Positions 50,732-60,090 of a stretch of DNA of 64,000 bases are shown here, in pieces. The translations under genes and the position numbers were made by a program. Source of the DNA: Pantoea sp. WMus005 (GTDB lineage: Bacteria; Pseudomonadota; Gammaproteobacteria; Enterobacterales; Enterobacteriaceae); the NCBI RefSeq assembly GCF_013415305.1, contig NZ_JACBXU010000001.1, forward strand, positions 744,001-808,000, given 5' to 3'. The notes below the pieces were generated by a model that saw only the letters and a list, made by a program, of their open reading frames with translations, ran no database searches and had not been told where the DNA came from. The first letter of the stretch is position 1. Every line of letters starts with the position of its first letter.

Positions 50732-51517
50732 TTACAGGGCCGGTTTGCGTACCATACTGAAGATAAACAGGATGGCAGCGCAGAGCACAACCGACGGCCC
50801 GGCTGGCGTGTCGTAGAACGCGGAGAAGGTCAGACCGCCGGTGACGGCAATCACGCCGATAACCACCGCGACGCCCGCCATGCCTTCCGGTGAGCGCACG
50901 AAACGGCGCGCGGTCGCCGCCGGGATAATCAGCAGTGAGGTGATTATCAGCGCACCGACAAATTTCATCGCTACCCCAATTGTCAGCGCCGTGACCAGCA
51001 TCAGAACCAACCGGGTACGCTGAATATTGACGCCATCCACCTGTGCCAGTTCCGGGCTGATGGTCATCGACAGCAGCGACCGCCACTGCCACGCCATGAC
51101 CAGCAACACAATTGCCACGCCGCCACCCATCATCCAGAGATCGTCTGGCGTGACCGCCAGCAGGTCGCCAAACAGATACGCCATCAGATCAACGCGCACG
51201 TTCTTCATCAGGCTGACGACCACCAGGCCCAGCGACAGCGCACTGTGCGCCATAATGCCCAGCAGGGTATCAATAGCCAGATGCGGACGACGTTCCAGCC
51301 AGACCAGCCCCAGTGCCAGGCAGACCGTCACCAGAATCACCGCGTAGTAAGGATTCACATTCAGCAGCAGGCCAAACGCCACGCCGAGCAGAGACGCATG
51401 TGCCAGGGTATCGCCGAAATAGGACATCTTGCGCCAGACCACAAACGAACCCAGCGGACCAGCAGCCAGCGCTAACATCACACCGCCTATCCAGCCCGGT
51501 AATAACAACTCAATCAT
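50732..51517 (-). CDS. znuB: Zinc ABC transporter permease ZnuB
   Basis: Inner-membrane ABC-3 family permease (261 aa, E. coli length) with about eight helices. It opens [25 protein letters not shown] and carries the coupling-helix region [15 protein letters not shown]. It transports Zn2+ delivered by ZnuA. Coupled to znuC by a 4-base overlap. Confidence 0.95.
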   Translation of the reverse strand: MIELLLPGWIGGVMLALAAGPLGSFVVWRKMSYFGDTLAHASLLGVAFGLLLNVNPYYAVILVTVCLALGLVWLERRPHLAIDTLLGIMAHSALSLGLVVVSLMKNVRVDLMAYLFGDLLAVTPDDLWMMGGGVAIVLLVMAWQWRSLLSMTISPELAQVDGVNIQRTRLVLMLVTALTIGVAMKFVGALIITSLLIIPAATARRFVRSPEGMAGVAVVIGVIAVTGGLTFSAFYDTPAGPSVVLCAAILFIFSMVRKPAL

Positions 51518-52269
51518 GATGAACCCTGTCCTTTGCGTAAAACGATACGTCCCTGAAGGTCGTGACGGTGATTATGGTGATGACGGTAGATCGCCAGTTC
51601 TTCAGCGCCGCGCGGGCCGAACATAGCGATAAATTCAGGATGCTGCGAGACCGCTTCCGGTGAGCCGGAACAGCAGATGTGATGGTTGAGGCACAACACC
51701 TCGTCGGTTTTCGCCATCACCAGATGCAGATCATGGGAGACCATCAGTACGGCGCAGTTCAGTTCCACGCGCAACTGATTGATAAGGTCATACAGTGCAA
51801 CCTGACCGTTTACATCCACACCCTGTGTCGGCTCATCCAGCACCAGCAACTGGGGATGATTTAGCAGGGCGCGCGCCAGCAGCACACGCTGGGTTTCACC
51901 TCCAGAAAGCTTTTGTAGCGGAGACTTGAGCAGGTGACCCGCCTGCACACGTTTCAGTGCCGGCAGGATTTCGTCGTTCCTGCTGCCTCGCGTCAGACGC
52001 ATGAAACGCTCTACCGTCACCGGCAGGGTAGGATCGATGTGCAGCTTCTGTGGCACATAGCCAATACGCAGTCCGGGATCACGCTGAACGGAACCGGTGG
52101 TAGGGGCGAGCAGGCCAAGTACCACTCGCACCAGGGTTGATTTTCCCGCCCCGTTGGGACCCAGAAGGGTGAGAATGCGGCCAGGCTGCAATGTCAGGCT
52201 GACGCCTGATAACACATTGCGCTGGTTAAATTTTATCGAAACGTTATCGAGTGTGACAAGTGAGGTCAT
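51514..52269 (-). CDS. znuC: Zinc ABC transporter ATPase ZnuC
   Basis: ATP-hydrolysing subunit of ZnuABC. Walker [12 protein letters not shown], signature LSGGE, Walker [14 protein letters not shown]-loop [12 protein letters not shown]. His-rich C-terminus ([15 protein letters not shown]), typical of ZnuC and possibly zinc-sensing. I start at ATG 52269 ([10 protein letters not shown]), giving 251 aa as in E. coli. Divergent from znuA across the Zur box. Confidence 0.96.
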   Translation of the reverse strand: MTSLVTLDNVSIKFNQRNVLSGVSLTLQPGRILTLLGPNGAGKSTLVRVVLGLLAPTTGSVQRDPGLRIGYVPQKLHIDPTLPVTVERFMRLTRGSRNDEILPALKRVQAGHLLKSPLQKLSGGETQRVLLARALLNHPQLLVLDEPTQGVDVNGQVALYDLINQLRVELNCAVLMVSHDLHLVMAKTDEVLCLNHHICCSGSPEAVSQHPEFIAMFGPRGAEELAIYRHHHNHRHDLQGRIVLRKGQGSS

Positions 52270-52295
52270 AGTATTTACAGGTTGCACAGGATTTC

Positions 52296-52316
52296 GAATG
52301 TTATAATATCACATTC
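52296..52316. promoter_or_regulatory. Zur box between znuCB and znuA
   Basis: GAATGTTATAATATCACATTC, a near-palindrome matching the known Zur operator of E. coli znuACB (GAAATGTTATANTATNACATTTC type). It lies centrally in the 77-base divergent promoter region, so zinc-bound Zur should repress both transcripts. Confidence 0.88.
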
Positions 52317-52346
52317 CACCTTATGGTCACGATGGAATGACGCAAT

Positions 52347-53294
52347 ATGTTACATAATAAAAAAGGCGCAATTTTCGCCTTAACGGCTTTATCTGTTTCA
52401 ACTCTGTTTACTCTTCCTGCCCAGGCGAATGTCGTGGCTTCACTCAAACCGGTAGGTTTTATTGCTGCGGCCATTGCTGATGGCGTTACGCCCGTTGACG
52501 TACTGCTGCCGGACGGTGCCTCTGAACACGATTACTCCCTGCGACCCTCTGATGCAAAACGCTTGAAAAACGCGGACTTAGTCGTCTGGGTCGGGCCTGA
52601 AATGGAAGCGTTTATGGCGAAATCGGCGTCTGAACTTCCGGCCCAAAAAAACCTGGCGATGGTGAACATCGACGGGGTAAAACCGTTATTGATTAGCGGT
52701 GCTGAAGAGGAAGAAGAACACGCAGCGGAAAAATCCGAAGATCAGGATGCTGAAGCTCACCACCATCATCACGGCGAGTTTAATATGCACCTGTGGTTGT
52801 CGCCAGACATAGCGCGGAAAACCGCGGTTGCAATCCATGGAAAATTATTGGAACTTATGCCACAAGATAAGGCCAAACTTGACGCCAACCTCCAGCAGTT
52901 TGAGGTAGCTTTGGCGGACACGGACAAACGCGTTAGCGCACAACTTGCTCCGGTAAGAAATAAAGGATATTTCGTTTTTCACGACGCTTACACGTACTTT
53001 GAAAAGCACTACGGTCTTTCGCCCACCGGGCACTTTACCGTCAATCCTGAAATTCAACCGGGCGCTCAGCGTTTACACCAGATACGAACACAGTTGGTTG
53101 AGCAAAAGGCGGTCTGCGTCTTTGCTGAGCCACAATTCAGACCAGCAGTCATCGATGCTGTCTCCCGCGGAACGCAGGTGCGTAAAGGCACGCTCGATCC
53201 CCTGGGCACAGACATCAGCTTAGCCAAAGACAGCTATGTGAAATTCCTCTCACAACTGTCGAGCCAGTATGAAAGCTGCCTGAATGGAGCATGA
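52347..53294 (+). CDS. znuA: Zinc-binding periplasmic protein ZnuA
   Basis: High-affinity zinc-binding protein feeding ZnuBC. Signal peptide to about residue 27 (TLFTLPAQA). Zinc ligands His in [15 protein letters not shown] and in [14 protein letters not shown], His in [16 protein letters not shown] [11 protein letters not shown], with a His/Asp/Glu-rich flexible loop ([20 protein letters not shown]) at about 125-148. 315 aa (E. coli 310). It begins a transcript that may run into mepM 13 bases later. Confidence 0.95.
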   Translation: MLHNKKGAIFALTALSVSTLFTLPAQANVVASLKPVGFIAAAIADGVTPVDVLLPDGASEHDYSLRPSDAKRLKNADLVVWVGPEMEAFMAKSASELPAQKNLAMVNIDGVKPLLISGAEEEEEHAAEKSEDQDAEAHHHHHGEFNMHLWLSPDIARKTAVAIHGKLLELMPQDKAKLDANLQQFEVALADTDKRVSAQLAPVRNKGYFVFHDAYTYFEKHYGLSPTGHFTVNPEIQPGAQRLHQIRTQLVEQKAVCVFAEPQFRPAVIDAVSRGTQVRKGTLDPLGTDISLAKDSYVKFLSQLSSQYESCLNGA

Positions 53295-53307
53295 GGAATA
53301 AGTAAAA

Positions 53308-54639
53308 GTGCAGCAGATAGCCCGCTCTGTCGCCCTCGCATTTAATAATTTGCCGCGCCCCCACCGCGTAATGCTGGGTTCTTTAACTGTAGTCACTCTG
53401 GCCGTCGCAGTCTGGCGGCCCTACGTTTATCATCCCACCGATGATGTAACGCCCATCGTTAAAAACATTGAGCTGGATAAGAATACGTTCCGCACACTGT
53501 TACCGGAAGCCAGTGAGCCGATCGATCAGAGCACACCGGAACCGGAAGAAGAACTGCCGGCAGACGATGTTGACACCGACGTGCCGGATACGGCAGGCGT
53601 TCACGATTACACCGTGTCATCCGGCGATACCCTGAGCAGTGCACTGAATCAGTATGGCATCGACATCAGCGACATTAATGCGCTGGTGGTCAGCGATCGC
53701 GATCTGCGTAATCTGCAGGTCGGCCAGCAGCTGAGCTGGACGCTGGATGATGATGGTGGCCTGAAAACCCTGAGCTGGGAAATTTCCCGTCGCGAAACCC
53801 GCACTTATGAGCGCACCCCAGCGGGCGGTTTTAAGATGGATTCGGAGATGCAGAAGGGCGAATGGCGCAACAGCGTGATGCAGGGCGAAGTGCGTGGCAG
53901 TTTTGCCGCCAGCGCCATGCGGGCGGGGTTGAGCGGGGCTGAAGCCAGCGCTGTGATTAAAGCGATGCAGTGGCAGATGGACTTCCGTAAGCTGCGTGCG
54001 GGTGACCAGTTCAGCGTGCTGATGTCACGCGAAATGCTGGATGGTAAGAGTGCGCAGAGTCAGTTGCTGGGGGTGCGCCTGCGCAGCGGTGGCAAAGACT
54101 ATTACGCTTTCCGCGCCGAAGATGGCAAGTTCTACGATCGTAGCGGCTCCGGTCTGGCTCGCGGCTTTATGCGCTTCCCAACGGTTAAGCAGTATCGTGT
54201 CTCCTCTAACTTTAATCCGCGTCGTCTTAATCCGGTGACTGGCCGCATTGCACCGCACAAAGGCGTCGACTTTGCGCTGCCGATCGGTACGCCAGTGCTG
54301 GCGGTAGGTGATGGTGAGATCGTCGTGGCGAAGAATGGCGGTGCCGCCGGTAACTACGTCGCTATCCGCCATGGTCGTCAATATATGACGCGCTATATGC
54401 ACATGAAAAAAGTACTGGTGAAGCCAGGTCAGAAAGTGAAACGGGGTGACCGTATTGGACTGTCCGGCAACACCGGCCGCTCCACCGGGCCGCATCTGCA
54501 TTTCGAAATCTGGATCAATAATCAGGCGGTCAACCCATTAACGGCGAAGCTGCCGCGCATGGAAGGCCTGACCGGCAAAGATCGCAGCGATTACATGGCA
54601 CAGGTTAAATCCTGGCTGCCTCAGCTGGGTCTGAAGTAA
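53308..54639 (+). CDS. mepM: Murein DD-endopeptidase MepM
   Basis: Peptidoglycan hydrolase cutting DD crosslinks to allow sacculus growth. The N-terminal membrane anchor (about 20-36) is followed by an acidic linker, a LysM/OapA-like domain (YTVSSGDTLSSALNQYGID, about 97-145), and a zinc peptidase M23 domain with HKGVDFALPIGTPV (His, Asp) and GPHLHFEIW (HxH). 443 aa (E. coli 440). GTG start; N-terminus QQIARSVALAFNNLPRPHRV is identical in kind to E. coli. Terminator follows. Confidence 0.95.
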   Translation: MQQIARSVALAFNNLPRPHRVMLGSLTVVTLAVAVWRPYVYHPTDDVTPIVKNIELDKNTFRTLLPEASEPIDQSTPEPEEELPADDVDTDVPDTAGVHDYTVSSGDTLSSALNQYGIDISDINALVVSDRDLRNLQVGQQLSWTLDDDGGLKTLSWEISRRETRTYERTPAGGFKMDSEMQKGEWRNSVMQGEVRGSFAASAMRAGLSGAEASAVIKAMQWQMDFRKLRAGDQFSVLMSREMLDGKSAQSQLLGVRLRSGGKDYYAFRAEDGKFYDRSGSGLARGFMRFPTVKQYRVSSNFNPRRLNPVTGRIAPHKGVDFALPIGTPVLAVGDGEIVVAKNGGAAGNYVAIRHGRQYMTRYMHMKKVLVKPGQKVKRGDRIGLSGNTGRSTGPHLHFEIWINNQAVNPLTAKLPRMEGLTGKDRSDYMAQVKSWLPQLGLK

Positions 54640-54662
54640 GCGAATTTCGGCAAACTGCGCAA

Positions 54663-54690
54663 AAACCGACGGTTTCCCCGTCGGTTTTTT
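54663..54690 (+). terminator. Terminator after mepM
   Basis: AAACCGACGG/CCGTCGGTTT stem with a short loop followed by T residues. Confidence 0.92.
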
Positions 54691-54764
54691 GCTATCTGGC
54701 GCAGGATGATTGCAAATTTCAATGTCGTCACTATCATTAGCCGGTCATTGCTTGAGGCGAGTGC

Positions 54765-55739
54765 ATGGAAACCCGTAAAAAAAATAACACTGAATTTATT
54801 CCCGTTTTTGAACGTTCTTTTCTCAAACCTAAATACTGGGGCAGCTGGCTGGCAATTGGTGCGCTGGCGGGTCTGGCTTATTTACCGCCGAAAGTACGCG
54901 ATCCGCTGCTGGGCCGTTTAGGCCGTTTCGCCGGTAAGCTGGCAAAGGGTGCACGTCGCCGTGCGCTGATTAATCTCTATTACTGTCTGCCGGAACTCAG
55001 CGAAGAGCAGCGTGCAACGCTGGTCGATGAGATGTTTGCGACCGCCCCGCAGGCGATGGCAATGATGACCGAGCTGGTATTGCGCGATCCGGCGAGTATC
55101 GCTAAGCGTGTTGAATGGCATGGCCGTGACATTATCGATCAGATGATGGCGGACCAGCAGAATGTGATTTTCCTGGTGCCACACGGCTGGGCGGTGGATA
55201 TTCCAGCCATGCTGCTGGCATCAGAAGGCCAGAAGATGGCGGCGATGTTCCATAATCAAAGTGACCCGCTGATGGACTATGCCTGGAACACGGCACGTCG
55301 CCGTTATGGCGGCCGGTTGCATGCCCGTAATGACGGCATTAAGCCGTTTATCAGTTCGATACGACAGGGTTACTGGGGCTATTATCTGCCCGATCAGGAT
55401 CATGGTCCTGAGCATAGTGAGTTCGTTGATTTCTTTGCCACCTACAAGGCGACATTGCCTGCGGTAGGCCGACTGATGAAGGTCTGTCGCGCCCGCGTGG
55501 TGCCGCTGTTCCCGGTTTATAACAGCGACACGCACAAGCTTGAGATTTATGTTCGTCCGCCGATGGATGATCTGCTGGAAGCGGATGATCATCAACTGGC
55601 TCGACGGATGAATGAAGAGGTGGAAGTGTTTGTCCGCCCGCATCCCGAGCAGTACACCTGGATCCTCAAGCTGCTGAAGACCCGCAAAGAGGGTGATATA
55701 GAACCCTATTCGCGCAAAGAGCTTTATCCGCGCAAATAG
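54765..55739 (+). CDS. lpxM: Lipid A myristoyltransferase LpxM (MsbB)
   Basis: Inner-membrane acyltransferase adding the last secondary acyl chain to Kdo2-lipid A. One N-terminal helix (about 24-45) anchors it. The LPLAT domain has the catalytic H-x4-D in [14 protein letters not shown] and [16 protein letters not shown] near 210. 324 aa (E. coli 323). ATG behind GAGGCGAG. Together with eptA it determines lipid A structure in this strain. Confidence 0.94.
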   Translation: METRKKNNTEFIPVFERSFLKPKYWGSWLAIGALAGLAYLPPKVRDPLLGRLGRFAGKLAKGARRRALINLYYCLPELSEEQRATLVDEMFATAPQAMAMMTELVLRDPASIAKRVEWHGRDIIDQMMADQQNVIFLVPHGWAVDIPAMLLASEGQKMAAMFHNQSDPLMDYAWNTARRRYGGRLHARNDGIKPFISSIRQGYWGYYLPDQDHGPEHSEFVDFFATYKATLPAVGRLMKVCRARVVPLFPVYNSDTHKLEIYVRPPMDDLLEADDHQLARRMNEEVEVFVRPHPEQYTWILKLLKTRKEGDIEPYSRKELYPRK

Positions 55740-55743
55740 CAGA

Positions 55744-55768
55744 AGGGCCGCTAAAGCGGCCTTTTTTG
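55744..55768 (+). terminator. Terminator after lpxM
   Basis: GGCCGC-TAAA-GCGGCC hairpin followed by six T residues, beginning 5 bases after the lpxM stop. Confidence 0.9.
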
Positions 55769-55802
55769 TACGTCTGGTTTGCTTAGCGGTAAGAGCGAGA
55801 AT

Positions 55803-55910
55803 GCTCAGGGAACACGGTCAGATCGGAAAGACGCAAAACCGCCATCCATGGCACGCTCGGCCCGGCAACGGGATGCTTTCCGCCTCTGCCCGTGTTCCCT
55901 CCGCTTGAGC
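55803..55910. other. Long-range hairpin element, possible structured RNA or miniature repeat
   Basis: Nested perfect inverted repeats over 108 bases: GCTC (55803-55806)/GAGC (55907-55910), AGGGAACACGG (55807-55817)/CCGTGTTCCCT (55890-55900), CAGA/TCTG (55819-55822/55885-55888) and CGGAAAG (55824-55830)/CTTTCCG (55876-55882). The apical part holds two small hairpins, CCAT-CC-ATGG and CCCG-GCAA-CGGG, the latter with a GNRA tetraloop. It lies between the lpxM terminator and mdfA. There is no coding potential. It is either an orphan ncRNA or a MITE-like intergenic repeat; I cannot tell which. Confidence 0.5.
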
Positions 55911-55980
55911 TAATTCGTTGCTATCAGATGTACCCCACAACCCGCAGTTTTGACAACTTCAGTGCGCTTGTGCCGCTTTT

Positions 55981-57213
55981 CTATAACGCTTCCAGCCTGC
56001 TGCGACGTTTACGCTCGCGCATAAACACGATCACCAGACCAAACCACAGCACGCCGCTGATAAAGTTAATCAGACAGAACCACAGCGTACCGCCGCTGAA
56101 GTAGCCACTTTTCGCCAGTTCAATTCCCACCGCCAGCGTCAGAATACTGATCATTCCCAGCATCGCCGCTACACTGCCTTTGCCTTCATTGCTGGCATAA
56201 AGCGTCAGGCGATAGAGCCCGGCATTCACCATGCCAGCACCAAAGGCATAGAGGCTCAGGCCGGCCGTAATCAGTAGATAACCGTGACTGTTGAGCAGGC
56301 TTGCTATCAGCGCCAGACTCAGGCCAATCAGAATCGGCCAGGCAGCGAACTTCACCGGCTGTTCAATCGGTACCCGTCCGGCCAGCTTACTCAGCGTCAG
56401 ATTACCGGCGATCATTGCCAGAAACACCGGCAGCTGCAGCAGGGCGTACTGCATGCGTGACAGACCTTCGTCATGCATCAGGATCACCGGCGAAAGGGCA
56501 ACCCAGGTGAGGATCGGGATAAACACCAGCCCGATAGCAAAGGAGCCAGACATCACCAGCCGATCTTTCATCAGTCGGCCATAGTTGCGCGCCAGATTGG
56601 GCAGGGCGATAGAGTGACTGCGGTCGCCTGCGGTCTCGGGCATTACACGCCACAGCACCACAAAGGCGACAAGGCTGCAGGCGGCAAACAGCCAGAACAT
56701 GCTGCGCCAGCTGCCCACGGTGAGCCAGGCTGCACCAGCCAGTGGGCCTGCCAGCGGAGCCAGTAGCGCTACGTTAGCCATCAGCGCCATCATGCGTACC
56801 GCCAGCGCCTCATCAAAGGCTTCCTGAATCGCGGCATAGCCGACCGCGCCGATAAAGCAGAGGCTGATGCCCTGAATGAAGCGCAGGCTGACAAATTCCG
56901 TAATCGAGCTGACCCAGTGCGTCAGCATGCAGGCGACAGCAAAGAACAGGATGCCAAAGAGCATCACTGGTCGCCGGCCAAACTTATCGGAGAGCGGACC
57001 CAGCAGCCATTGCAACACCACGCCACCAATCAGGTAAGCGGTCAGCGAAGTAGAGACCCACTCAGGGCCAACAGAGAACTCATTGGTAACGATCAGCATA
57101 CCCGGCTGGATCATGTCGTGAGCAATATAGGTCGCAAACTCGAACAGCACTAACGCCAGAGGGAAGAGTAAAATTCGGCCGGTAAGCTGGCTGATGGGCT
57201 GGAAACGGGGCAT
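55981..57213 (-). CDS. mdfA: MdfA-type multidrug/H+ antiporter
   Basis: MFS drug efflux pump, 410 aa like E. coli MdfA, twelve helices. The TM1 block FEFATYIAHDMIQPGML holds the acidic Glu26/Asp34-type residues needed for cationic drug binding; WLLGPLSDKFGRRPVML is the MFS motif A; RFIQGISLCFIGAVGYAAIQ and ALMANVALLAPLAGPL are near identical to MdfA. ATG behind a perfect AAGGAGG. In E. coli mdfA is elsewhere, so it is an insertion between lpxM and pykA here. Confidence 0.9.
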   Translation of the reverse strand: MPRFQPISQLTGRILLFPLALVLFEFATYIAHDMIQPGMLIVTNEFSVGPEWVSTSLTAYLIGGVVLQWLLGPLSDKFGRRPVMLFGILFFAVACMLTHWVSSITEFVSLRFIQGISLCFIGAVGYAAIQEAFDEALAVRMMALMANVALLAPLAGPLAGAAWLTVGSWRSMFWLFAACSLVAFVVLWRVMPETAGDRSHSIALPNLARNYGRLMKDRLVMSGSFAIGLVFIPILTWVALSPVILMHDEGLSRMQYALLQLPVFLAMIAGNLTLSKLAGRVPIEQPVKFAAWPILIGLSLALIASLLNSHGYLLITAGLSLYAFGAGMVNAGLYRLTLYASNEGKGSVAAMLGMISILTLAVGIELAKSGYFSGGTLWFCLINFISGVLWFGLVIVFMRERKRRSRLEAL

Positions 57214-57230
57214 CTTGCCTCCTTGTCAGA

Positions 57231-57262
57231 AAAGAAAACGCGACTGCCAGGCAGTCGCGTTG
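57231..57262 (-). terminator. Terminator of pykA
   Basis: On the minus strand, a 12 bp perfect stem AACGCGACTGCC/GGCAGTCGCGTT with a 1-base centre (so a smaller real loop), then TTTCTTTTCTG. It lies between the pykA stop and the mdfA start. Confidence 0.8.
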
Positions 57263-57297
57263 ATTATTCTACACCGACAATGTTAACCCGGGCGCAA

Positions 57298-58740
57298 TTA
57301 ATCCACGCGCAGCACACGCGTGGTGTTGGTGGTGCCGGTGGCGCCCATGACATCGCCCTGTGTCACGATAACCAGGTCGCCGGAGACCAGGAAGCCTTTG
57401 TCGCGCAGCAGGTTAACGGCGTCGTGTGCGGCGGCCACACCGTCGTTGTTGCTGTCGAAGAACACCGGCGTCACACCGCGATAAAGTGCGGTGAGGTTCA
57501 GAGTGCGCTCATGGCGAGACATCGCAAAGATGGGCAGGCCCGAGGTGATACGTGAGGTCATCAGTGGGGTGCGGCCCGACTCGGTCATGGTGATGATCGC
57601 GGTAACGCCCTGCAGATGGTTTGCGGCGTACATAGAAGACATGGCGATCGCTTCTTCGACATTGTCGAACTGCACGTCCAGACGGTGCTTGGAGACGTTA
57701 ACACTTGGGATCTTCTCTGCGCCCAGGCAAACCTTCGCCATCGCCGAGACAGTTTCTGCTGGATACTGGCCCGCTGCGGTTTCTGCAGAGAGCATCACGG
57801 CATCGGTACCATCCAGCACGGCGTTCGCCACGTCCATGACTTCTGCGCGGGTTGGCATCGGGTTCGTGATCATCGACTCCATCATCTGGGTCGCGGTAAT
57901 GATGGTGCGGTTAAGCTGGCGGGCACGGCGAATTAACGCTTTCTGAATGCCGACCAGTTCCGGATCGCCAATCTCAACGCCAAGGTCGCCACGCGCAACC
58001 ATCACGACGTCAGAGGCCAGAATGATGTCATCCATCGCTTCCTGGCTGGCAACCGCTTCGGCACGTTCCACCTTCGCGACCAGTTTGGCATCGCAACCCG
58101 CTTCACGTGCCAGGCGACGTGCCAGATTCATATCTTCGCCACAGCGTGGGAAGGAGACAGCCAGGTAATCGACGCGGATTTTGGCGGCAGTGATGATATC
58201 CGCTTTATCTTTTTCGGTCAGTGCTTCAGCCGACAGGCCGCCGCCCAGCTTGTTAATGCCTTTGTTGTTCGAGAGTGGGCCACCGACAGTGACTTCAGTG
58301 AACACTTTCATGTCCTGAACTTCCAGCACCTTCAGCTGCACACGGCCATCATCCAGCAACAGGATATCGCCCGGCACCACATCTGCAGGCAGGCCTTTGT
58401 AATCGATACCGACGCGCTCTTTATCGCCTTCGCCTTTACCCAGATTGGCATCCAGCAGGAAGCGATCGCCGATATTCAGGAAAACTTTACCTTCTTTGAA
58501 AGTCGATACACGAATTTTTGGACCCTGAAGGTCACCGAGAATCGCAACGTGGCGACCCAGTTTAGCGGCAATCTCGCGCACTTTATCGGCACGTAGCTGG
58601 TGATCTTCTGCGGTACCGTGAGAGAAGTTGAGTCGTACAACGTTCGCGCCGGCAGCGATGATTTTTTCTAAGTTATTATCACGATCGGTGGCCGGGCCGA
58701 GGGTTGTTACGATTTTGGTTCTTCTGAGACGTCTTGACAT
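57298..58740 (-). CDS. pykA: Pyruvate kinase II PykA
   Basis: AMP-activated pyruvate kinase converting phosphoenolpyruvate and ADP to pyruvate and ATP. N-terminal [21 protein letters not shown]; active-site Arg in VVRLNFSHG; Lys/Glu block [11 protein letters not shown] and [10 protein letters not shown] with metal ligands; TQMMESMI. 480 aa, exactly the E. coli PykA length (PykF is 470). ATG behind GGAGTCCTCG. A perfect CRP core lies about 80 bases upstream. Confidence 0.96.
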   Translation of the reverse strand: MSRRLRRTKIVTTLGPATDRDNNLEKIIAAGANVVRLNFSHGTAEDHQLRADKVREIAAKLGRHVAILGDLQGPKIRVSTFKEGKVFLNIGDRFLLDANLGKGEGDKERVGIDYKGLPADVVPGDILLLDDGRVQLKVLEVQDMKVFTEVTVGGPLSNNKGINKLGGGLSAEALTEKDKADIITAAKIRVDYLAVSFPRCGEDMNLARRLAREAGCDAKLVAKVERAEAVASQEAMDDIILASDVVMVARGDLGVEIGDPELVGIQKALIRRARQLNRTIITATQMMESMITNPMPTRAEVMDVANAVLDGTDAVMLSAETAAGQYPAETVSAMAKVCLGAEKIPSVNVSKHRLDVQFDNVEEAIAMSSMYAANHLQGVTAIITMTESGRTPLMTSRITSGLPIFAMSRHERTLNLTALYRGVTPVFFDSNNDGVAAAHDAVNLLRDKGFLVSGDLVIVTQGDVMGATGTTNTTRVLRVD

Positions 58741-58817
58741 CGAGGACTCCGTTAACTGATTAGCGTGTCATGGACTGTGGACACAGCATGGTTATCTATT
58801 CTATATGATCGATGGGT

Positions 58818-58833
58818 TGTGATACGACTCACA
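58818..58833. promoter_or_regulatory. Putative CRP site upstream of pykA
   Basis: TGTGA-TACGAC-TCACA, a perfect CRP core. It overlaps a second dyad TCACATT-GTA-AATGTGA (58829-58845). Both lie between pykA (start 58740) and the hexR stop (58848). TATAGAAT-like -10 sequence near 58797-58804 on the minus strand fits a pykA promoter. Confidence 0.55.
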
Positions 58834-58847
58834 TTGTAAATGTGATG

Positions 58848-59726
58848 TTAATTTTTTTGCTGATCATCCTCTTCCCGAAGGGTGTTCTTTTCGTAGCGCG
58901 ACGCTTTCAACGCTTCTTTGACGCGTTTCAGGTTTTCCCGGAAAGGCGCACCCCGTTTCAGGGTAAAACCGGTCGCCAGCACATCAATCACGGTTAACTG
59001 CGCCAGGCGCGACACCATCGGCAAATAGACATCCGTATCTTCCGGTACATCAAGCACTAAAGCTATCGCTGCTTCATGGGCAAGGGGTGAATCGGGAGAG
59101 GTGATGGCAATAACGGTGGAACCGTTTACACGGGCCAGGCGAGCCAGTTCTACCATATTTTTTGTGCGCCCAGTATGCGAAATGAGAACAAAAACGTCAC
59201 CGGCTCGACTATTTATGCAACTCATGCGCTGGATCACAATATCGTCTGACCAGATGACCGGCAGATTAAAGCGCAGAAATTTGGTGAAAGCGTCATGCGC
59301 CACGACAGCGGATGCACCCAGCCCGAAAAAGGCGAGTTTATCGGCCTGCGCGAGCAGGGTTACCGCCTGCTGCAGATGCGCGCTATTCAGCTGATCGCGG
59401 ACCCGCTGTAGCCCGGCCAGCGCCGAGTCGAAGATTTTGTGGCTGTAGTTCTCTACTGTGTCGTCGTCTTCAACGCCCCGGCTGACCCAGTTGCTGCCTT
59501 TCACCAGGCTCTGCGCCAGTTGCAGTTTAAAGTCGGGGAAGCCCCGAGCCCCCAGTCGGTGACAGAAGCGATTCACGGTGGGTTCACTGACGCCGGCAAT
59601 GCCCGCCAGCGTGGCGATGCTGGATTGCATCGCCGCCTGCGGTTCAGCCAGGATCTGACGGGCAACTTTCATTTCCGCTTTGCTCAGCGCCGCAAACTGC
59701 GCCTCAATTTTTTCCAGCATATTCAT
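58848..59726 (-). CDS. hexR: Transcriptional repressor HexR
   Basis: RpiR-family regulator of zwf, eda and other central carbon genes, released by 2-keto-3-deoxy-6-phosphogluconate. The N-terminal HTH has AGVSEPTVNRFCHRLGARGF (about 41-60). The C-terminal SIS sugar-phosphate domain has FFGLGASAVVAHDAF and VLISHTGRTKNMVELA. I start at ATG 59726 (MNMLEKIEAQ), matching E. coli, giving 292 aa; the ribosome site is weak and an ATG two codons later is possible. Divergent from zwf, its known target. Confidence 0.93.
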   Translation of the reverse strand: MNMLEKIEAQFAALSKAEMKVARQILAEPQAAMQSSIATLAGIAGVSEPTVNRFCHRLGARGFPDFKLQLAQSLVKGSNWVSRGVEDDDTVENYSHKIFDSALAGLQRVRDQLNSAHLQQAVTLLAQADKLAFFGLGASAVVAHDAFTKFLRFNLPVIWSDDIVIQRMSCINSRAGDVFVLISHTGRTKNMVELARLARVNGSTVIAITSPDSPLAHEAAIALVLDVPEDTDVYLPMVSRLAQLTVIDVLATGFTLKRGAPFRENLKRVKEALKASRYEKNTLREEDDQQKN

Positions 59727-60090
59727 AAGCTGATGACCATAATCACTTTTATCAATTTCAATTATCACTGTCCCGGGAGCCGATTAACAGAGACTATATC
59801 GCGCCAGCACCTGGCAAGCGCAACGGCTGACAAGTCGATTGCCCTTTTTTTTGGGATACTTTGACCGGTGCCAGATTTTCCTGACACCAACAGAAACAGA
59901 AAAAAACGCCAATCCGCACGTGTCATCACACGCGCTTAGCACATCCGGTACAGAGTTAATGCGGTTGACCCGGCGAGTCGGTTTACCTGGCGCGGGGAAA
60001 AAAGTACATTGTGCTGAAAGAAAATAATAACCTGGACCCGGTGGCAGAGGATGTATCACCACCGGACTATCCTGCAACGAGGAGAGGAAA
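59727..60090. promoter_or_regulatory. hexR-zwf divergent regulatory region
   Basis: About 360 bases. I see a dyad GGTGCCAG..CTGACACC at 59868-59889 and a TTGACC -35-like element near 59967. I looked for the HexR operator (TGTARTAAAATTACA type) and a SoxS box and found no convincing match to either by eye. The zwf ribosome site GAGGAGAGG is strong. Confidence 0.4.

Noticed and set aside
59770..60090. HexR operator or SoxS box upstream of zwf
   Set aside because: Candidate strings differ from consensus at too many positions to claim.
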